NCBI GenBank assembly: GCA_025677815.1
Contig: JAIXMP010000005.1
Coordinates: forward strand, 496,001 to 560,000
Direction of reading: 5' to 3'
DNA length: 64,000 nt
Source of the DNA: Phascolomyces articulosus
Lineage: Eukaryota > Mucoromycota > Mucoromycetes > Mucorales > Lichtheimiaceae
Shown here: positions 13,033 to 24,377 of the stretch, piece by piece
How positions within the stretch are numbered: position 1 is the stretch's first letter
Layout of the letters: every line of letters starts with the position of its first letter
The notes under the pieces: generated by a model
Seen by the model: the letters and a program-made list of their open reading frames with translations, nothing else
The model's database searches: none
Told to the model about the DNA's origin: nothing
Position numbers and translations under genes: made by a program

Positions 13033-16000
13033 ATGTCGCAAGTCCCCTTATCGTCGACGTTCCTGAAGGGGTCTTCTTCTTCCAACAATAACTCCACCTC
13101 CTCATTTGATCTTTATCGTTCTCGTCCTCGATCCGGTAGTCTCATGAGATCATCTTCCAACCATTCACCACCTAATAGTAACCATAGTTCGAGTAGTGGA
13201 GGCGGTGGCGGTGGTGGTGGCGGCGGTAGCGCTCATAGTATGGCACGTCGTTTTTCAGAAGCTTATACTTCACACCGATCCTCATTTTATAATAGCAACA
13301 ATAACAATAACAACCACCATCATGAAAACAACACTAATGACAGCACCATGTTTCAGCATACCCATTCGAATTTTTCAACATCATCACTGGGTGGTAGCAG
13401 TACTTCCATGACGGATACCAATTGGGCCAATCGACTGGATGATTTTGAATTGAAATCACCTATTGGGTATGGTTCTTCTGCTGTAGTCTATGGGGCTATT
13501 TATAAACTAACAAGAAAACTAGTCGCGATAAAAATGATTGATCTGGATATGTTTGAACGTAATCAAATTGATGAACTTCGGCGAGAAACTGCATTGATGG
13601 CTTTATCGAAACACCCTAATGTGTTACGCGTGTATGGTTCCTTTGTCAATGGATCCAAATTATATATTGTCACGCCTTACTTATCTGCTGGTAAATCTAT
13701 ATTTTTTTTTCATTTATCTCAAAGATATTTTTATGCGAACATTGGAAGAGTAAAAAGAAAAAGAGGGACATATTTCTTAGTAGCTATGTTATATATATAT
13801 ATATATATCGAAAGAACAAAGACACTGAATTCAATGTATATTGCTATTCTTATTATTTTGATAGGATCATGTTTGGATATTCTCAAGACAGGATTTCAAC
13901 ATGGTTTTGAAGAAATCACCATTGCTACCATTCTTCGACAAGCGCTGGAAGGATTGGTTTACTTACACAAGAATGGTCACATTCATCGTGATGTGAAAGC
14001 AGGCAATTTATTGATGGATGACCATGGTGGTGTCCTTCTTGCCGATTTTGGAGTTTCTAGTTCATTGGCTGAGAAAGGAGATGTGCGAAAGACGTTTGTG
14101 GGAACGGTAAACTTTTTATTATTATTTGCCTCTCATTTTTTTTGGGGGGGAGAGAAAAGGAAGAGGAGAGAGATGTTGGTAACTGGGTTATATTATTTCA
14201 TCAGTTTATTAGTTGATTAGTGGAGAGAGACAGAGAGGTTATAGATCACAATACACACACAACACAGTGGCTACATTGGATATACAGAAACAGTTAGATG
14301 AACTGAGAGAGAAACAGAAAGAGAGATGGGGAGAAAAAAAAAAGAAATGACGTTATATTTTTTTTTCGGTGGTTGATGATGATGATATTTTTTTATATTT
14401 TTCTCACACACACTCCCTCACATAATAATAATAACACACATCTTTTTTGTTTATCTTAGCCATGTTGGATGGCGCCCGAAGTAATGGAACAAGCAGGTTA
14501 TGATTTTAAAGCCGATATTTGGAGTTTTGGTATTACTGCACTAGAGTTGGCCAAAGGGCATGCTCCATTTGCAAAATTTCCTCCTATGAAGGTAAATATA
14601 TAGATATAGATATTTATAACCTTATAAAGTTGTTTATTATTATGATAAAACGTATCCCAATCCAACTTTATTGTTATTGATACTCAACATCTCTTTTTTT
14701 ATTTTATTTTGTGATCACCAGGTACTCATGCTGACCTTGTCCAACGACCCCCCGACCTTAGATCGGGAATCGACCGTGCACAAGTATTCAAAAGGCTTCA
14801 AGGATATGATTGACTGCTGTCTTCAAAAAGATCCCCAGAAAAGGTAAAAATCTTTTCGAAAAACCTTATTTCATAAACTATCCTCTTTATATAAAGAGAA
14901 GAAGGATCAAAGGTGATAAAAATATGAAAACTTATTCATTATTAAACCCTATAGACCTACGGCTGAAAAATTGTTACATCATCCATTTTTCAAACAAGCC
15001 AAAAGAAAGGAATATTTAATCAAATCCATTTTGGCTAATGTTCCTCCCCTGGAACAACGGCCACACAAAAAGGTGCCACAAAAAGCTATTACTTTTGAAT
15101 CAACAGAGCAATGGGATTTCGATACACCCACCACTGAAGAACCTCCTCCTATCGTGCCACCAACTTCTGTCCCTGTTACGGGTACAGCATCGACAACCAT
15201 GAATAACACAAATAATAGTAGTAATCATAATCCTATGTTTCCAGCAACTCCGGCAACTCCAGCAACAGCAGCAACGAATAATAAGAAACATATATCATTT
15301 GGTGATGTAGTGATTCGTGACCCACCAAAGCCCGATGTTGAACAACAACAACAACAACAACAATCACAACAATCACAACAACCATTACCACCAAAAAAGA
15401 GTCGATTTAGTATAAATCCAGAAAATACAAATAATTCTACTACTTCATCGGCCTCTGATATTGTTCCATTACCTTTATCGAGACTTTGTAGTCAAGATAG
15501 TATACAAGGAGGTAAAAGCAACAAAAATTTCTATTGAATTACTCTAGTATTTATTATTATTCCCGTTTTTTTTTCTAATATTCATTTATTATATAATTAG
15601 AACGAAAATCAAGATTTGAAGTTCAACAACAACATACAACTCCCCCTCCTTCCCAACCGAATAAAGAACAACATCATCATCCATCTTCAAGTTCTGAAAG
15701 TGCTCTTTCACGAGAAAATTCTAATTCTTCTGGATTATCATTACCAAGGAATAGCTCTACAAGTTCAACCAAATCAAGTCGATTTTCTGTCGAGATTGAA
15801 AATCCTGCTGGACGGGAGGGTCAATCACAACAACAACAGCCGCCACCTTTACCCCTTTTACCTATCAATGACCATCCGGTATCCACATCCGCCACTACGG
15901 CCGCCATTGCCATCTCTGCATCTTCTGCTTCTCTAGTATCTTCGTCTTCAACTACGACGTCCACTCCTCAACCACCTACGATTACACCTTCTCCGCCAGT

Positions 16001-16565
16001 TACAACAACAGCAGTAACTTTACCCCTAGAATGTCGTAAAAAGGGTAGATTTGAATTAATTGGTGATACAACGAGTGCGACGACCACGACCACCAGTACG
16101 AAATCAAATTTAGCAACAGCAGTAGTAGGTACACATCCTCATGATCATATGGATTCACCATTATCTTCCTTGTCAGGATCACCGAATACATCCCCTTATA
16201 CTTCATTAACACGAGATCATCAATCGGCTGCTCATACTGCAAGACTCTTGACAACGACAGCATCAACCATAGCCAACAATTCACAAGAAAATGGTAATGT
16301 ACCTCCTATTGTATATACCCAATTGGAAGCTTTGTTAAAACAAACGGAGGCTCAACGTTCATTATTAAATGATATGATGGTCAATGTAAGACGTGGTTCA
16401 GCAGAGACAACAACAACAACAGCAGCAACAGCAGTATCCAATAATGATACAGTGGAACATTTGCAACAACTCTTGACAGCTTCCCTTCGTGAACGTGATC
16501 GGCTTTCTCGAGAAAATGATTCTTTAAAACGTGAATTAAATAATTTACGTCGTCAACAACAATAA
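13033..16565 (+). CDS. Ste20-family protein kinase, FRAY/OSR1-like (kinase B; 6 exons, ~891 aa)
   Basis: Exons: 13033-13690, 13865-14106, 14460-14591, 14722-14843, 14955-15511, 15601-16565. The kinase domain is very close to kinase A: loop [13 protein letters not shown], Lys167 in VAIKMID, HRD 260-262, DFG 280-282, [16 protein letters not shown]. The N-terminus is Ser/Asn/His-rich with a ten-glycine run. The tail repeats the kinase A layout: [13 protein letters not shown], four RFx(V/I/L) motifs (KKSRFSI, RKSRFEV, KSSRFSV, KKGRFEL) and a C-terminal coiled coil ending in RQQQ. Introns after GG, GT, K and KR within the kinase core are shared with kinase A. Kinase B lacks kinase A's two N-terminal kinase-domain introns and two tail introns. 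Head-to-tail orientation 600 bp apart indicates tandem duplication. Likely active; partners unknown. Confidence 0.92.
13198..13227 (+). repeat. GGN repeat coding for ten glycines in kinase B
   Basis: Ten consecutive glycine codons (mixed GGA, GGC, GGT) in the disordered N-terminus of kinase B, followed at about 13299-13329 by Asn/His-rich coding sequence. Confidence 0.85.
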
Positions 16566-17240
16566 TCATCATCATCTAATATTATGAAAAAAAACAACAC
16601 ACCATTTTAAACACACAGTCCCTCTCCCCCACCCAGTCCACGTCAACAAATTAAATCATTTATATATAATTATATATAAAAACTAAAAATAAAAATAATA
16701 TCAAAAAAGAGGTTTCAATTCCATTATGATTATGATTATTATTCTTTTTTTGGTTTACTCTATTTATACGTAGGATGGGAAAAGAATGAAAGGATCAGAA
16801 TGAAATTATATTTGTTGGATGGGTTATATATAATGCTATATATGTGAGTATGGGTGATTGAAGAGTAATTTTTATGATGTGATTAGAAAATGTAAAATGT
16901 ATATTTATATATACAAATGTGTCATGATTGGTGTGCATAATAGAAATATAATACTTTGGGATTTCTTTTTGTGTGTGTAATGTATGTGCGTGTATAATGT
17001 ATAAGAGAAGAGATAGGAAAAAAAATAGAATGATGGATAGTATTTTTTTGTAATAATAATATGTGAAGAAAATAGAATATAGAAAAAGAGAGACATGATG
17101 AGAAACAAGGAAAAATGAAGGGTATACAAATATAATATAATATGTTGTGTGCGTTTGCTGTTTTTGTATATGCTGATTTTTTTTCCGCAGTAATAATCGA
17201 TGGTCTAAAATAAGCTCATTTGTTCACAATAACTAGAAAC
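16566..17240. other. Convergent 3' flanks of kinase B and the HAD-type gene
   Basis: AT-rich sequence between two convergent genes, with TATA tracts near 16662-16680 and a GTGTGTG stretch near 16970. No gene-like reading frame is seen. Terminators and polyadenylation sites of both genes are expected here, but no single signal stands out. Confidence 0.65.
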
Positions 17241-18667
17241 TTATTGATCATCGTGACTACGTTTACCAGGTTTCCGTAACGTTTCAATACCATACAAATA
17301 CCCATAATCAATTTGACCTTGCACCACTAGATCCACCTTGGTAGGCGACCAGTCCCATTCATGTAACTTGGTCACGCTACTTTTTTCAGAAGGTTTCACA
17401 TACATGGGAAGTGGATACTCCTCTATACTGTATCGATTCATCCCAGCCTGACTAACAGTGACTAATAGTTGGAAACCGTGCGCAGACTTGAAACACGAAA
17501 CACTATGGATCTTGACATCGACATGTGTACCAATACCACCCAATGGTACTCTATTTCTTGGTAGTTCTTTATAATAAAGAACAACCCGATCACCAAAAAA
17601 CACAGGCAATTCCCCACTCATATTAACATGGATAGTATAGGGAAACAACGTTCGAAGTTTTTCAGTCGATTCAGGTGTTAATAAAATGATGGTGGAAGCC
17701 GCCATCGGTACCAGTGTATAAGCAGAACCATCCAAGATAGAGTTCACAATGGATTTTTCCCATTCTGGATTATATCGAGGTCGGACAGCATGTACATAGT
17801 TGACCTTGAAATATTTGATCAAACGCTGCTGTTGTTTACTATTATTCCCACGATGACCATGATCTATAGAAGAATGTCGACGGCGATAATGATGGTTGGA
17901 AGGTGTCGCCTCATCATCCATAGAAAGACGAAAATTGTTACGAGGATGAATACCATGCGATGGATTGCGAAGATGATCCAGGAACGTTCGAAATCGTTTC
18001 ACATGATGTAAACGGTCATCCCACATGACAATGTGTTCCAAGGATGGCACTCGATCCAACATGTTTAATATAAACGCCTGTTTAAAATCCATGGTGGAAA
18101 GAAACACAGACGGATCGTTTTCAATTTCGGGATCAGGTCGCATGCATACCATATCAAATTGTAAACCTTGTGCCTGTAACATACGTGGTAATACTTGATG
18201 GAACGGATGGACACGACGTCCTGTCAAGACGACTGTCAAGACATTGGGATCTTTGATGGATGCACGTGCTTGTTGAAGAATATGTGGATTCCAAAACTCT
18301 CGCCAGCCTGAATCTTCTGCTTCTTTGCCTAATTCAAGACTACGAATGTCACGCCACCAACCTGGACCCAAAAAGTTCTCGGTCGTTAACGCATGGACAA
18401 GTGTGGCATGCCATAAAGTTGGACTGAGAAGTGGGGAATAAAACAAGGTGGAATCAAAATCGTAAATGGCAAGCTCTGTAGGTTGTCGATGGGTTTGCTG
18501 TTGTGCAAATGGTGTTCCGTCAAACTGTCTGTTAAGAATGCCCTAATACATGAATAATAAAAGATGAATTAGTATTGTTAATTTTGTTTATGATTTTTTT
18601 AATGTTGGTAAAAAAAATTGTTTCTTACTCGTTCTTCTTGAGTCACATCGTCAATGGAGAGTTTCAT
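17241..18667 (-). CDS. HAD-like 'Swiss Army Knife RNA repair'-type protein (2 exons, ~446 aa)
   Basis: Exons on the minus strand: 18667-18629 (13 codons) and 18542-17241. Near the N-terminus AIYDFDSTLFYSP gives the HAD motif DxDxT (D41, D43). Further motifs fitting the HAD fold are VVLTGRR and HIVMWDDRLHH. This spacing, with a long C-terminal part, fits the fungal HAD_SAK_1 family (family knowledge). Members are predicted phosphoesterases proposed to act in RNA repair, with no firm enzymology. The C-terminal half (about aa 240-430), including GGIGTHVDVKIHSVS, is not assigned by me. Start choice: the upstream mini-exon is in frame and supplies the only ATG before the HAD aspartates. It is convergent with kinase B and followed upstream by another minus-strand gene. 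Confidence 0.8.
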
Positions 18668-19154
18668 TGTATTGGAATTAGAATGAAAGAAATAAGGAAA
18701 GTAAAGAAAGGGTTTATAATAAACAAATGAGATAAGAGCCGCATTATCAAGTCGGAGATGAGAAGATAACTTTGCTTAGTAGTCATGATGATGATTTTTA
18801 TGTAAAAATGCCGTGGGTTTGACCGACTCCATTATTTAATTAACAACTCATCCGGATTCATAAATCATAAACTTATTAGTGGTAGTTTGGTTATTGGTTT
18901 ATAGTAATAGCAAATCTATCATCACCCCTTATTTTAATGGTGCAAATCATTTATGTACTAGTAAATGGAATGTTCATTGTTACGACCCACATCTACCATT
19001 TTATTATTATTCTTTTATAGTTATCTATTATTATTATAAACTAAATGAACAGAGCCTATTCATTTCATTATAAAAATTTAGGGTAAAATACTTTATTATA
19101 TATGTATATATGTACAAGATGAATAACAGTAATAATAATAATAACACTTTCTTT
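18668..19154. other. Spacer between two minus-strand genes
   Basis: Promoter of the HAD-type gene and 3' flank of the unrecognised gene upstream of it. It is AT-rich with ATT-rich runs near 19000-19040. No gene seen. Confidence 0.65.
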
Positions 19155-19960
19155 TTAAACATCATGATAAGCATGAATAGTAAATCTAGCACGAATACCA
19201 CGTTTGTTGACGAATAAAAATTCACGTAAATCATTCTTCAAAGTCACTTCTTTGCTTGGAATAGTTTTACGCCCTTCTTGTTCTTTTTCAGGTTGTATCA
19301 CCTTAAGATTAGTTTGATAAAGATAAGGTGCAAGAAACGGAATGGGTTGCTTAGTAACAAGAATAAGCTATATATCGTTATATAAAAGAAGAGAAGATGA
19401 TTTGTTAAAAAGCGAGATCTTCATTTTCGCTTCATCTCTTTCACATTCCTCACACATGTTTCCTCACACATCATATCGAGAACAAACAAACATTGCCCTT
19501 AGTTTTTTCTTCCCCTCCCAATAGAATGATCATGTTACATTGACATAAGAAAATCCGGGTTTATGTGGATAAGGAGTATTAGGTGACACCATCACTTGTT
19601 CAATTTTTGAAACGTCCACATTGGTATCAAGTTCAATACGGTTGATAGCGCGTGCTACTTTCTTTTCAAAATTGGGAACAATACCACAATTAATTATTTT
19701 GAACGGTAAAACACTTGAACCTGCATCGCGTACGCGTTTCTATATATACAATGTCGAAAAAAATATGAGCATTTCATTCTTTTTTTTTAAGAAAAAAAAA
19801 CAGCTGGACATTGGACAATCTAAATAGAATGAAATAACTTTTATCTTACCACTTCAGTATCCACTTGTTTTTGAATCCATTCTTTGGCAGAATGGTCAAT
19901 GTCAAAATCTTGAACGTGATTGTCAAGTTGGTTTTCTTGCTGTGGTTGTTGAGACTCCAT
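19155..19960 (-). CDS. Unrecognised conserved-looking protein (3 exons, ~174 aa)
   Basis: Exons on the minus strand: 19960-19850, 19739-19539, 19367-19155, all in phase 0 with GTAAG/GTAAC donors and ATAG acceptors. The protein starts MESQQPQQENQLDN, is Gln-rich at first, then has an ordered-looking core (KRVRDAGSSVLPFKIINCG, then KKVARAINRIEL) and ends ARFTIHAYHDV. There is no signal peptide, membrane segment or cysteine cluster. I do not recognise the family. Three exons with exact phase, and a conserved-style mix of charged and hydrophobic residues, argue it is real. The gene lies head-to-tail upstream of the HAD-type gene, which suggests nothing firm about function. Confidence 0.7.
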
Positions 19961-20541
19961 TTAGAAAGAAAGAAAAACAATACAGGAACTTTTAAGGTTA
20001 TCCTCTCTGCTGTAACCAGACATTTTTTTTTTGCATAAAAAAATTGTGTTTACAAGTCACGATGGTTGATAAAACGAAGCTTTCAATTCTTCGAATTTGG
20101 ATTATCCGATAATACTAATCACTCATTTATAGTACGTAAGTAAATTGATGTATGTCATGAATTTATTGTATACCAATTGCTTTAAGGTTTTCTAGTTCTT
20201 ACTGTTGAAGCTCCCTGAGAAACGAGAAAAAAAATGTTACATCGACCCTTTATTAAAGGAAACCAAGTATCATTATTAAGTGAAAGATACTAATGTAGTA
20301 TATGATACTACTTATAAAGAACTTGTCCAACTCATGCCCCTTGGCTTTGTAAAACTTTCACTCTAAGAATTATATATAACACTGCTTTCTACTTAGTAAT
20401 ATCCAACATAGTAGTGACGATAGCAGATATCCAATAACAATCTTTCAACAATGGTTATAGTTATACTAAGAAATTAATTGTAATACAGACAACTGGTATG
20501 GTATGAAAAAGATTTACAAGCATATTATAATGTATAAGAAT
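19961..20541. other. AT-rich spacer, no gene seen
   Basis: Promoter side of the 174-aa protein gene plus AT-rich sequence with short direct runs of AATGATGG/TAATAGTGATGG type near 20565-20650. No convincing reading frame on either strand. Confidence 0.6.
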
Positions 20542-22581
20542 TCAATAAAAGAAAGTGTAATAAGTTTTTGATGGTAATGTATAATAATGATGGTTATATA
20601 TAATAGTGATGGCAAAGTATAATAACGATAGCGGTATAAAATAATGATAAAGGTGGTATGATGACGATGACGGTGGTATAATGTTTATGAGAATACGTAC
20701 TATTAACCTGGTTTTGTGTTTCTTGTATTTGATTGTTTTGGTTTTGGAGTAGAATAGGAACAGACAAACATGTTTATTACGAATGGTCTTTTGTTCCTTC
20801 CGTCGACAAAATTCGAAGCACAAATCAGCATTAGCTAAGGCTAACGACTATATTGATTGTTAATGTAAATTCATAAGTGCACTCTCTACATCGAAGAAAA
20901 AAAAATATATAACTCTTACCTGCATTGTGTTCAATCCGGTAAAACAATTAGGGAGCCGAGTAAAGTCATGGCGGTCCTTTGGGATGAAGGATGTGGATAT
21001 GTATGGGGAAACGTCTGTATGCTGTTTGATGAATTAAATCCATTCCAAATAGTGTGCATCGAAAACCTACCTGTGGGCAGTTAAGGACACATTTCAGATA
21101 ATCGCTGTATCATTGATAACTATTGGGAAAGATGCTTTGGATAGCTTACTTTCAACTAAAAGTCCCATTACAGTATTATTTGGGTTGTCGCAACCGTCAT
21201 TCACTATATTGCCAATTACGCCCTTCATCTCGTTGCTTAATTTAGCAAGATCAGGGCAGCTGCCAGATTTAACCTTGTTTGGTGGCTTTATTTCAGTGAT
21301 CACCAAACCTTGTTCAGGCATTTTTCCATATTTGAAATTGATTGAGAGGTCAGAAAATTCCAGATCTCTCGATCCTTGGGCTTGGCCATTGGTCCTATAT
21401 AATAAAAGTATCAGTATAGTTACATGGAAATATATATTCTCTTCTACGCTTACCCTTTTCTATTTGGTTTATTTGTCCCCTTCGTAAAAGGGAGAATGAT
21501 GGGGTATACTACAGCAGTTGAAAATGTGCTTTCGTTGTTGTCTGGTTTTTTTTTGTCTGTTACACCTGATGAACATTTTGATATGTTACTAACGAGGTCC
21601 ATATCAGTTAATGCTCTACAAGTAATATGGTAAATCTGAAATGATACCTGCCTCATTCCCTCTAAAATAAATCATAATAACATACATGTTCCTTACAGAC
21701 TCCTTGATCAGTTCTGACACCATGGAAAAAGTTCACCAAGTTCACCAACGAATTTAGTTACACATATTTCCATATACAGGGATTGTAGTTACACAGCATC
21801 CATCTATGAGCAGAGTTCGCCATGTTCGCCAAGTTCGCCAACTCCATAACCCATTTATAGTATCCTGCGTTGAGAAAAGTTTGCACCAAAGAGCTCAGCC
21901 ATTATTTTTCATATTAAGTACTTTTGTATAAAACATTTTAGAAAATAGTTTAGATTTAAAATAACTATAAATAATGCAACAACTAAAATTTTATTTGTTA
22001 GAAAAATTTTCTATTCTTCAGCACAAGAATCACAATGATTCTTTTTTTTGCTATATGTTGTGTTTTGAGCAGATTATATGAGAAGAGTAACAATGAAAAT
22101 AGAGAGGGTTGATTCTTTATAAGGTGGTAAGTGTAACAGAGGAATTATACATCACTAATCTTGGCCAGTATAATGAGATTCAAGGCGATCTGCAATTTGA
22201 CTGCATGAATTGAACTTTTTTTGTGCGGCTTAAACTATATACCATTTTTTTGTCAATACCATATATTTACCTATCAATATTTTCCTTTGTTTAAATAAAC
22301 AAATATTAACATGTACCTTTTCACACCCACGATGAACTTTACTTGTTTTATCATCTATCTCGCTGATAGGAAATTTGGTGGCACATTCTTCAACCATTAC
22401 ATTCCATGTTTCATCGTCAAAATTGAACTCATGTTTGGAATTTGGATAAATGCAATCAAGGTCATCAATAAGAAAAATACATTTGAATGATGAACTAAAA
22501 AGTTTAAACCAGATACATTGATCAGTCAACCAAAGTTCCTATCATTTAAATAATTTGCACTTACAATTCTTCTTGATACAT
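20542..22581 (-). pseudogene. Possible member of a Mucorales multicopy family, nuclease-fold-like; apparently frameshifted
   Basis: Several minus-strand exons can be joined with good splice sites: about 21656-21463 (ALTDMDLVSNI.. VVYPII), a 21392-21148 exon (LEFSDLSINFKYGKM, then LVITEIKPP and KLSNEMKGVIG), a 21074-20929 exon (VGFRCTLFGMDL) and a last exon near 20850-20542. A 22494-22317 exon with KHEFNFDDETW may be upstream, possibly preceded by a short ATG exon at 22581-22565, but its phase to the next exon is not settled. EIK after a hydrophobic strand resembles the E-x-K half of a PD-(D/E)xK nuclease core. The TLFGMDL exon needs a one-base shift inside a CCCC run near 21008-21011 to continue into FIPKDRHDFTRLPN and the donor after NTMQ. 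It is therefore either a decaying copy or a base-call error. Function not known. Confidence 0.4.
21731..21841. repeat. Two clusters of a 9-bp repeat, GTTCRCCAA
   Basis: GTTCACCAA occurs twice in tandem at 21731-21748. GTTCGCCAT, GTTCGCCAA and GTTCGCCAA follow in tandem at 21815-21841. A GTTACACA word is also repeated between them (about 21757 and 21788). They lie in non-coding sequence inside the nuclease-like gene region. Confidence 0.75.
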
Positions 22582-24131
22582 ATCCAGCGATCCTTTCTTC
22601 TCTTTAGTTATTTACTGTAGAAAGATCACGAAATTTAAGTAATTTTTCTGTAACTGGTACATTTCCAACAGTAACTATGCTGAAAAAAAATATAGCATTA
22701 CCAGATCTAGGAATATAAGTATGAGTGAGTGAATAACTATATATAATACCCAACACTGATTATTGATAACTTTTTTTAACGATCAAGAACTACTTACTTT
22801 CATGCAATTTTATACAATTACAACATGATTGATTGCCGCATTGAGTACTGATTTAAACCATTATGAAACAAAGAAAAGTAATGATATTTGGCACAAAGTG
22901 GCAGTGCGTCTTGGGCTTGTGGGTTTTGATCGGTGTCGGTTAAACAACCTGCTCATACTTTGATTTTAGTTCAAAGTAATTTATAAATCCTATACCATAT
23001 ACTACTAAGTAGATTTCGAAAAAAGAATATTATTTAAGATAAGATACACCATAATATGTAAAAAAAAAAAATAGAAAAAAAATAGAAAAAAAAATAAAGA
23101 TGAATAAGATGGGTAAGTGAGTGAGTGAGTGAGTGTGTGCGTGTGTGGAAATGGAGAGTTTTAGAATTTGGTGTGGATATGCCAGCTGTTGCGAGCTAAA
23201 TAAGAGAAAAGGGGTGAAATGCTGATCTTGATGTTAATTTTTCGATTAATGCCCATCTTTTATCATCACCTACTGTACCATTTTTTTTTATAAAGAAGCG
23301 TCTAAACCCTCTGTATCTTTGGAAATAGTCAGTCGTATGTCACGGCTTGAACATTTAGGAAAGTGCCTGCATACTTATGCATTAAATTATCCATTGCTTC
23401 TTCTACTTTCTTGTTATTCTTGATGACTTACATAGCCTCCCGAGATAATAACAAGGACCTTGTTGCATAAGAATGTTTTTTTATAAGGATATGTGCAATT
23501 TCTTCAGGTTCGGAAACAACAATATATCCAAAGCCTATATAAGCAATTGGTCATGGATTAAAAGCTGGTCCTCACATACATCATCGTTTTAAGGAATCAA
23601 ATTTAAACAGTAAAACTGCCCTGAATTTTCAGTAGCTGCAGGCGATTTTTGATACTTTGTGTAACCTACTTCTCAATGCCTTCAATTCCTATCAGTTTAA
23701 AAAATGAAGCCCCACATTTTCTTATTAGGAGCAAAAACCACGCATGGTTGTTTGCTGTTGTTTGTTTTTGTTGCTCTCTAATAATGATATACTACTTGAA
23801 TAACAATAAAAAGTTGTAAATTACGTGATTTGTGGGATATATCGCATCTTTTTGCCCTTCACTAATAATTATTTACGCTGAGATTTGAAAAATACATTCT
23901 TGAAAAAAAATGACAAACTGCTTTGGTTTATCTATTATTATAGAATTGAAACCATCCAAGACAGCTTTGGAGGTTTCGATTGTACGAAAGATTCAAAAAA
24001 AAAACCTTTTATTTTCTTTTCTCTTCTCTCCCCCATCAATATGATACTGTTCCATGTGCAAGATATAAATTCTATAAGTTCTTCCTTGGATTAATTCTAA
24101 TTGAGGTAATAATTTAGAGAAAGAAACTTAC
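22582..24131. other. Gene-poor stretch with relics
   Basis: No intact gene. It contains a (GTGA)n microsatellite about 23113-23136, the RRM-like remnant at 23329-23534 (listed separately) and otherwise AT-rich sequence. Confidence 0.6.
23329..23534 (-). pseudogene. RNA-recognition-motif (RRM) remnant
   Basis: The minus strand reads GFGYIVVSEPEEIAHILIKK, matching the RNP1 strand and second helix of an RRM, then RSLLLSREAM, matching the last strand. A TAA follows, then KKVEEAMDNLMHKYAGTFLN in the same frame to a TGA. An AG acceptor lies just before GCTTTGG. The first half of the domain (RNP2) is not found in a usable frame. ATGTAAGTC could be a splice donor rather than a stop, but no matching next exon was found. 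I read it as a broken gene fragment. Confidence 0.45.
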
Positions 24132-24353
24132 TTCCTCATCAAAGACATAATTAAAGCAAGGCGTAGGGGTGTTTTCAGAACATAAATAAATGGATGACGC
24201 ATAATACGATCCATTACGAAGGATACAACCGGAAGTAAACCCAAAAGGATTAAAAAAAAAGTCCGAATCATTTTTTCCGGGCAATGGTGTCAATTGAAAG
24301 TCGACTGTTGGGGACCTTTTTTTTGTGTTTCTTTTTTCTTTTTCTATTAACAT
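24132..24353 (-). CDS. Possible first exon of an unrecognised gene divergent from COX17
   Basis: A 74-codon open frame from ATG at 24353 ends at a strong donor (GAA|GTAAGT). The protein part has LTPLPGKNDSDFFFNPFG and SIYLCSENTPTPCFNYV, which looks more ordered than chance AT-rich frames. Only 24 bp separate its ATG from that of COX17, leaving little room for two promoters. No continuing exon was found downstream (24120-23540). It may be a relic or spurious. Confidence 0.22.
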
Positions 24354-24377
24354 TAATAACGTTTTGCTTACTCAGCC

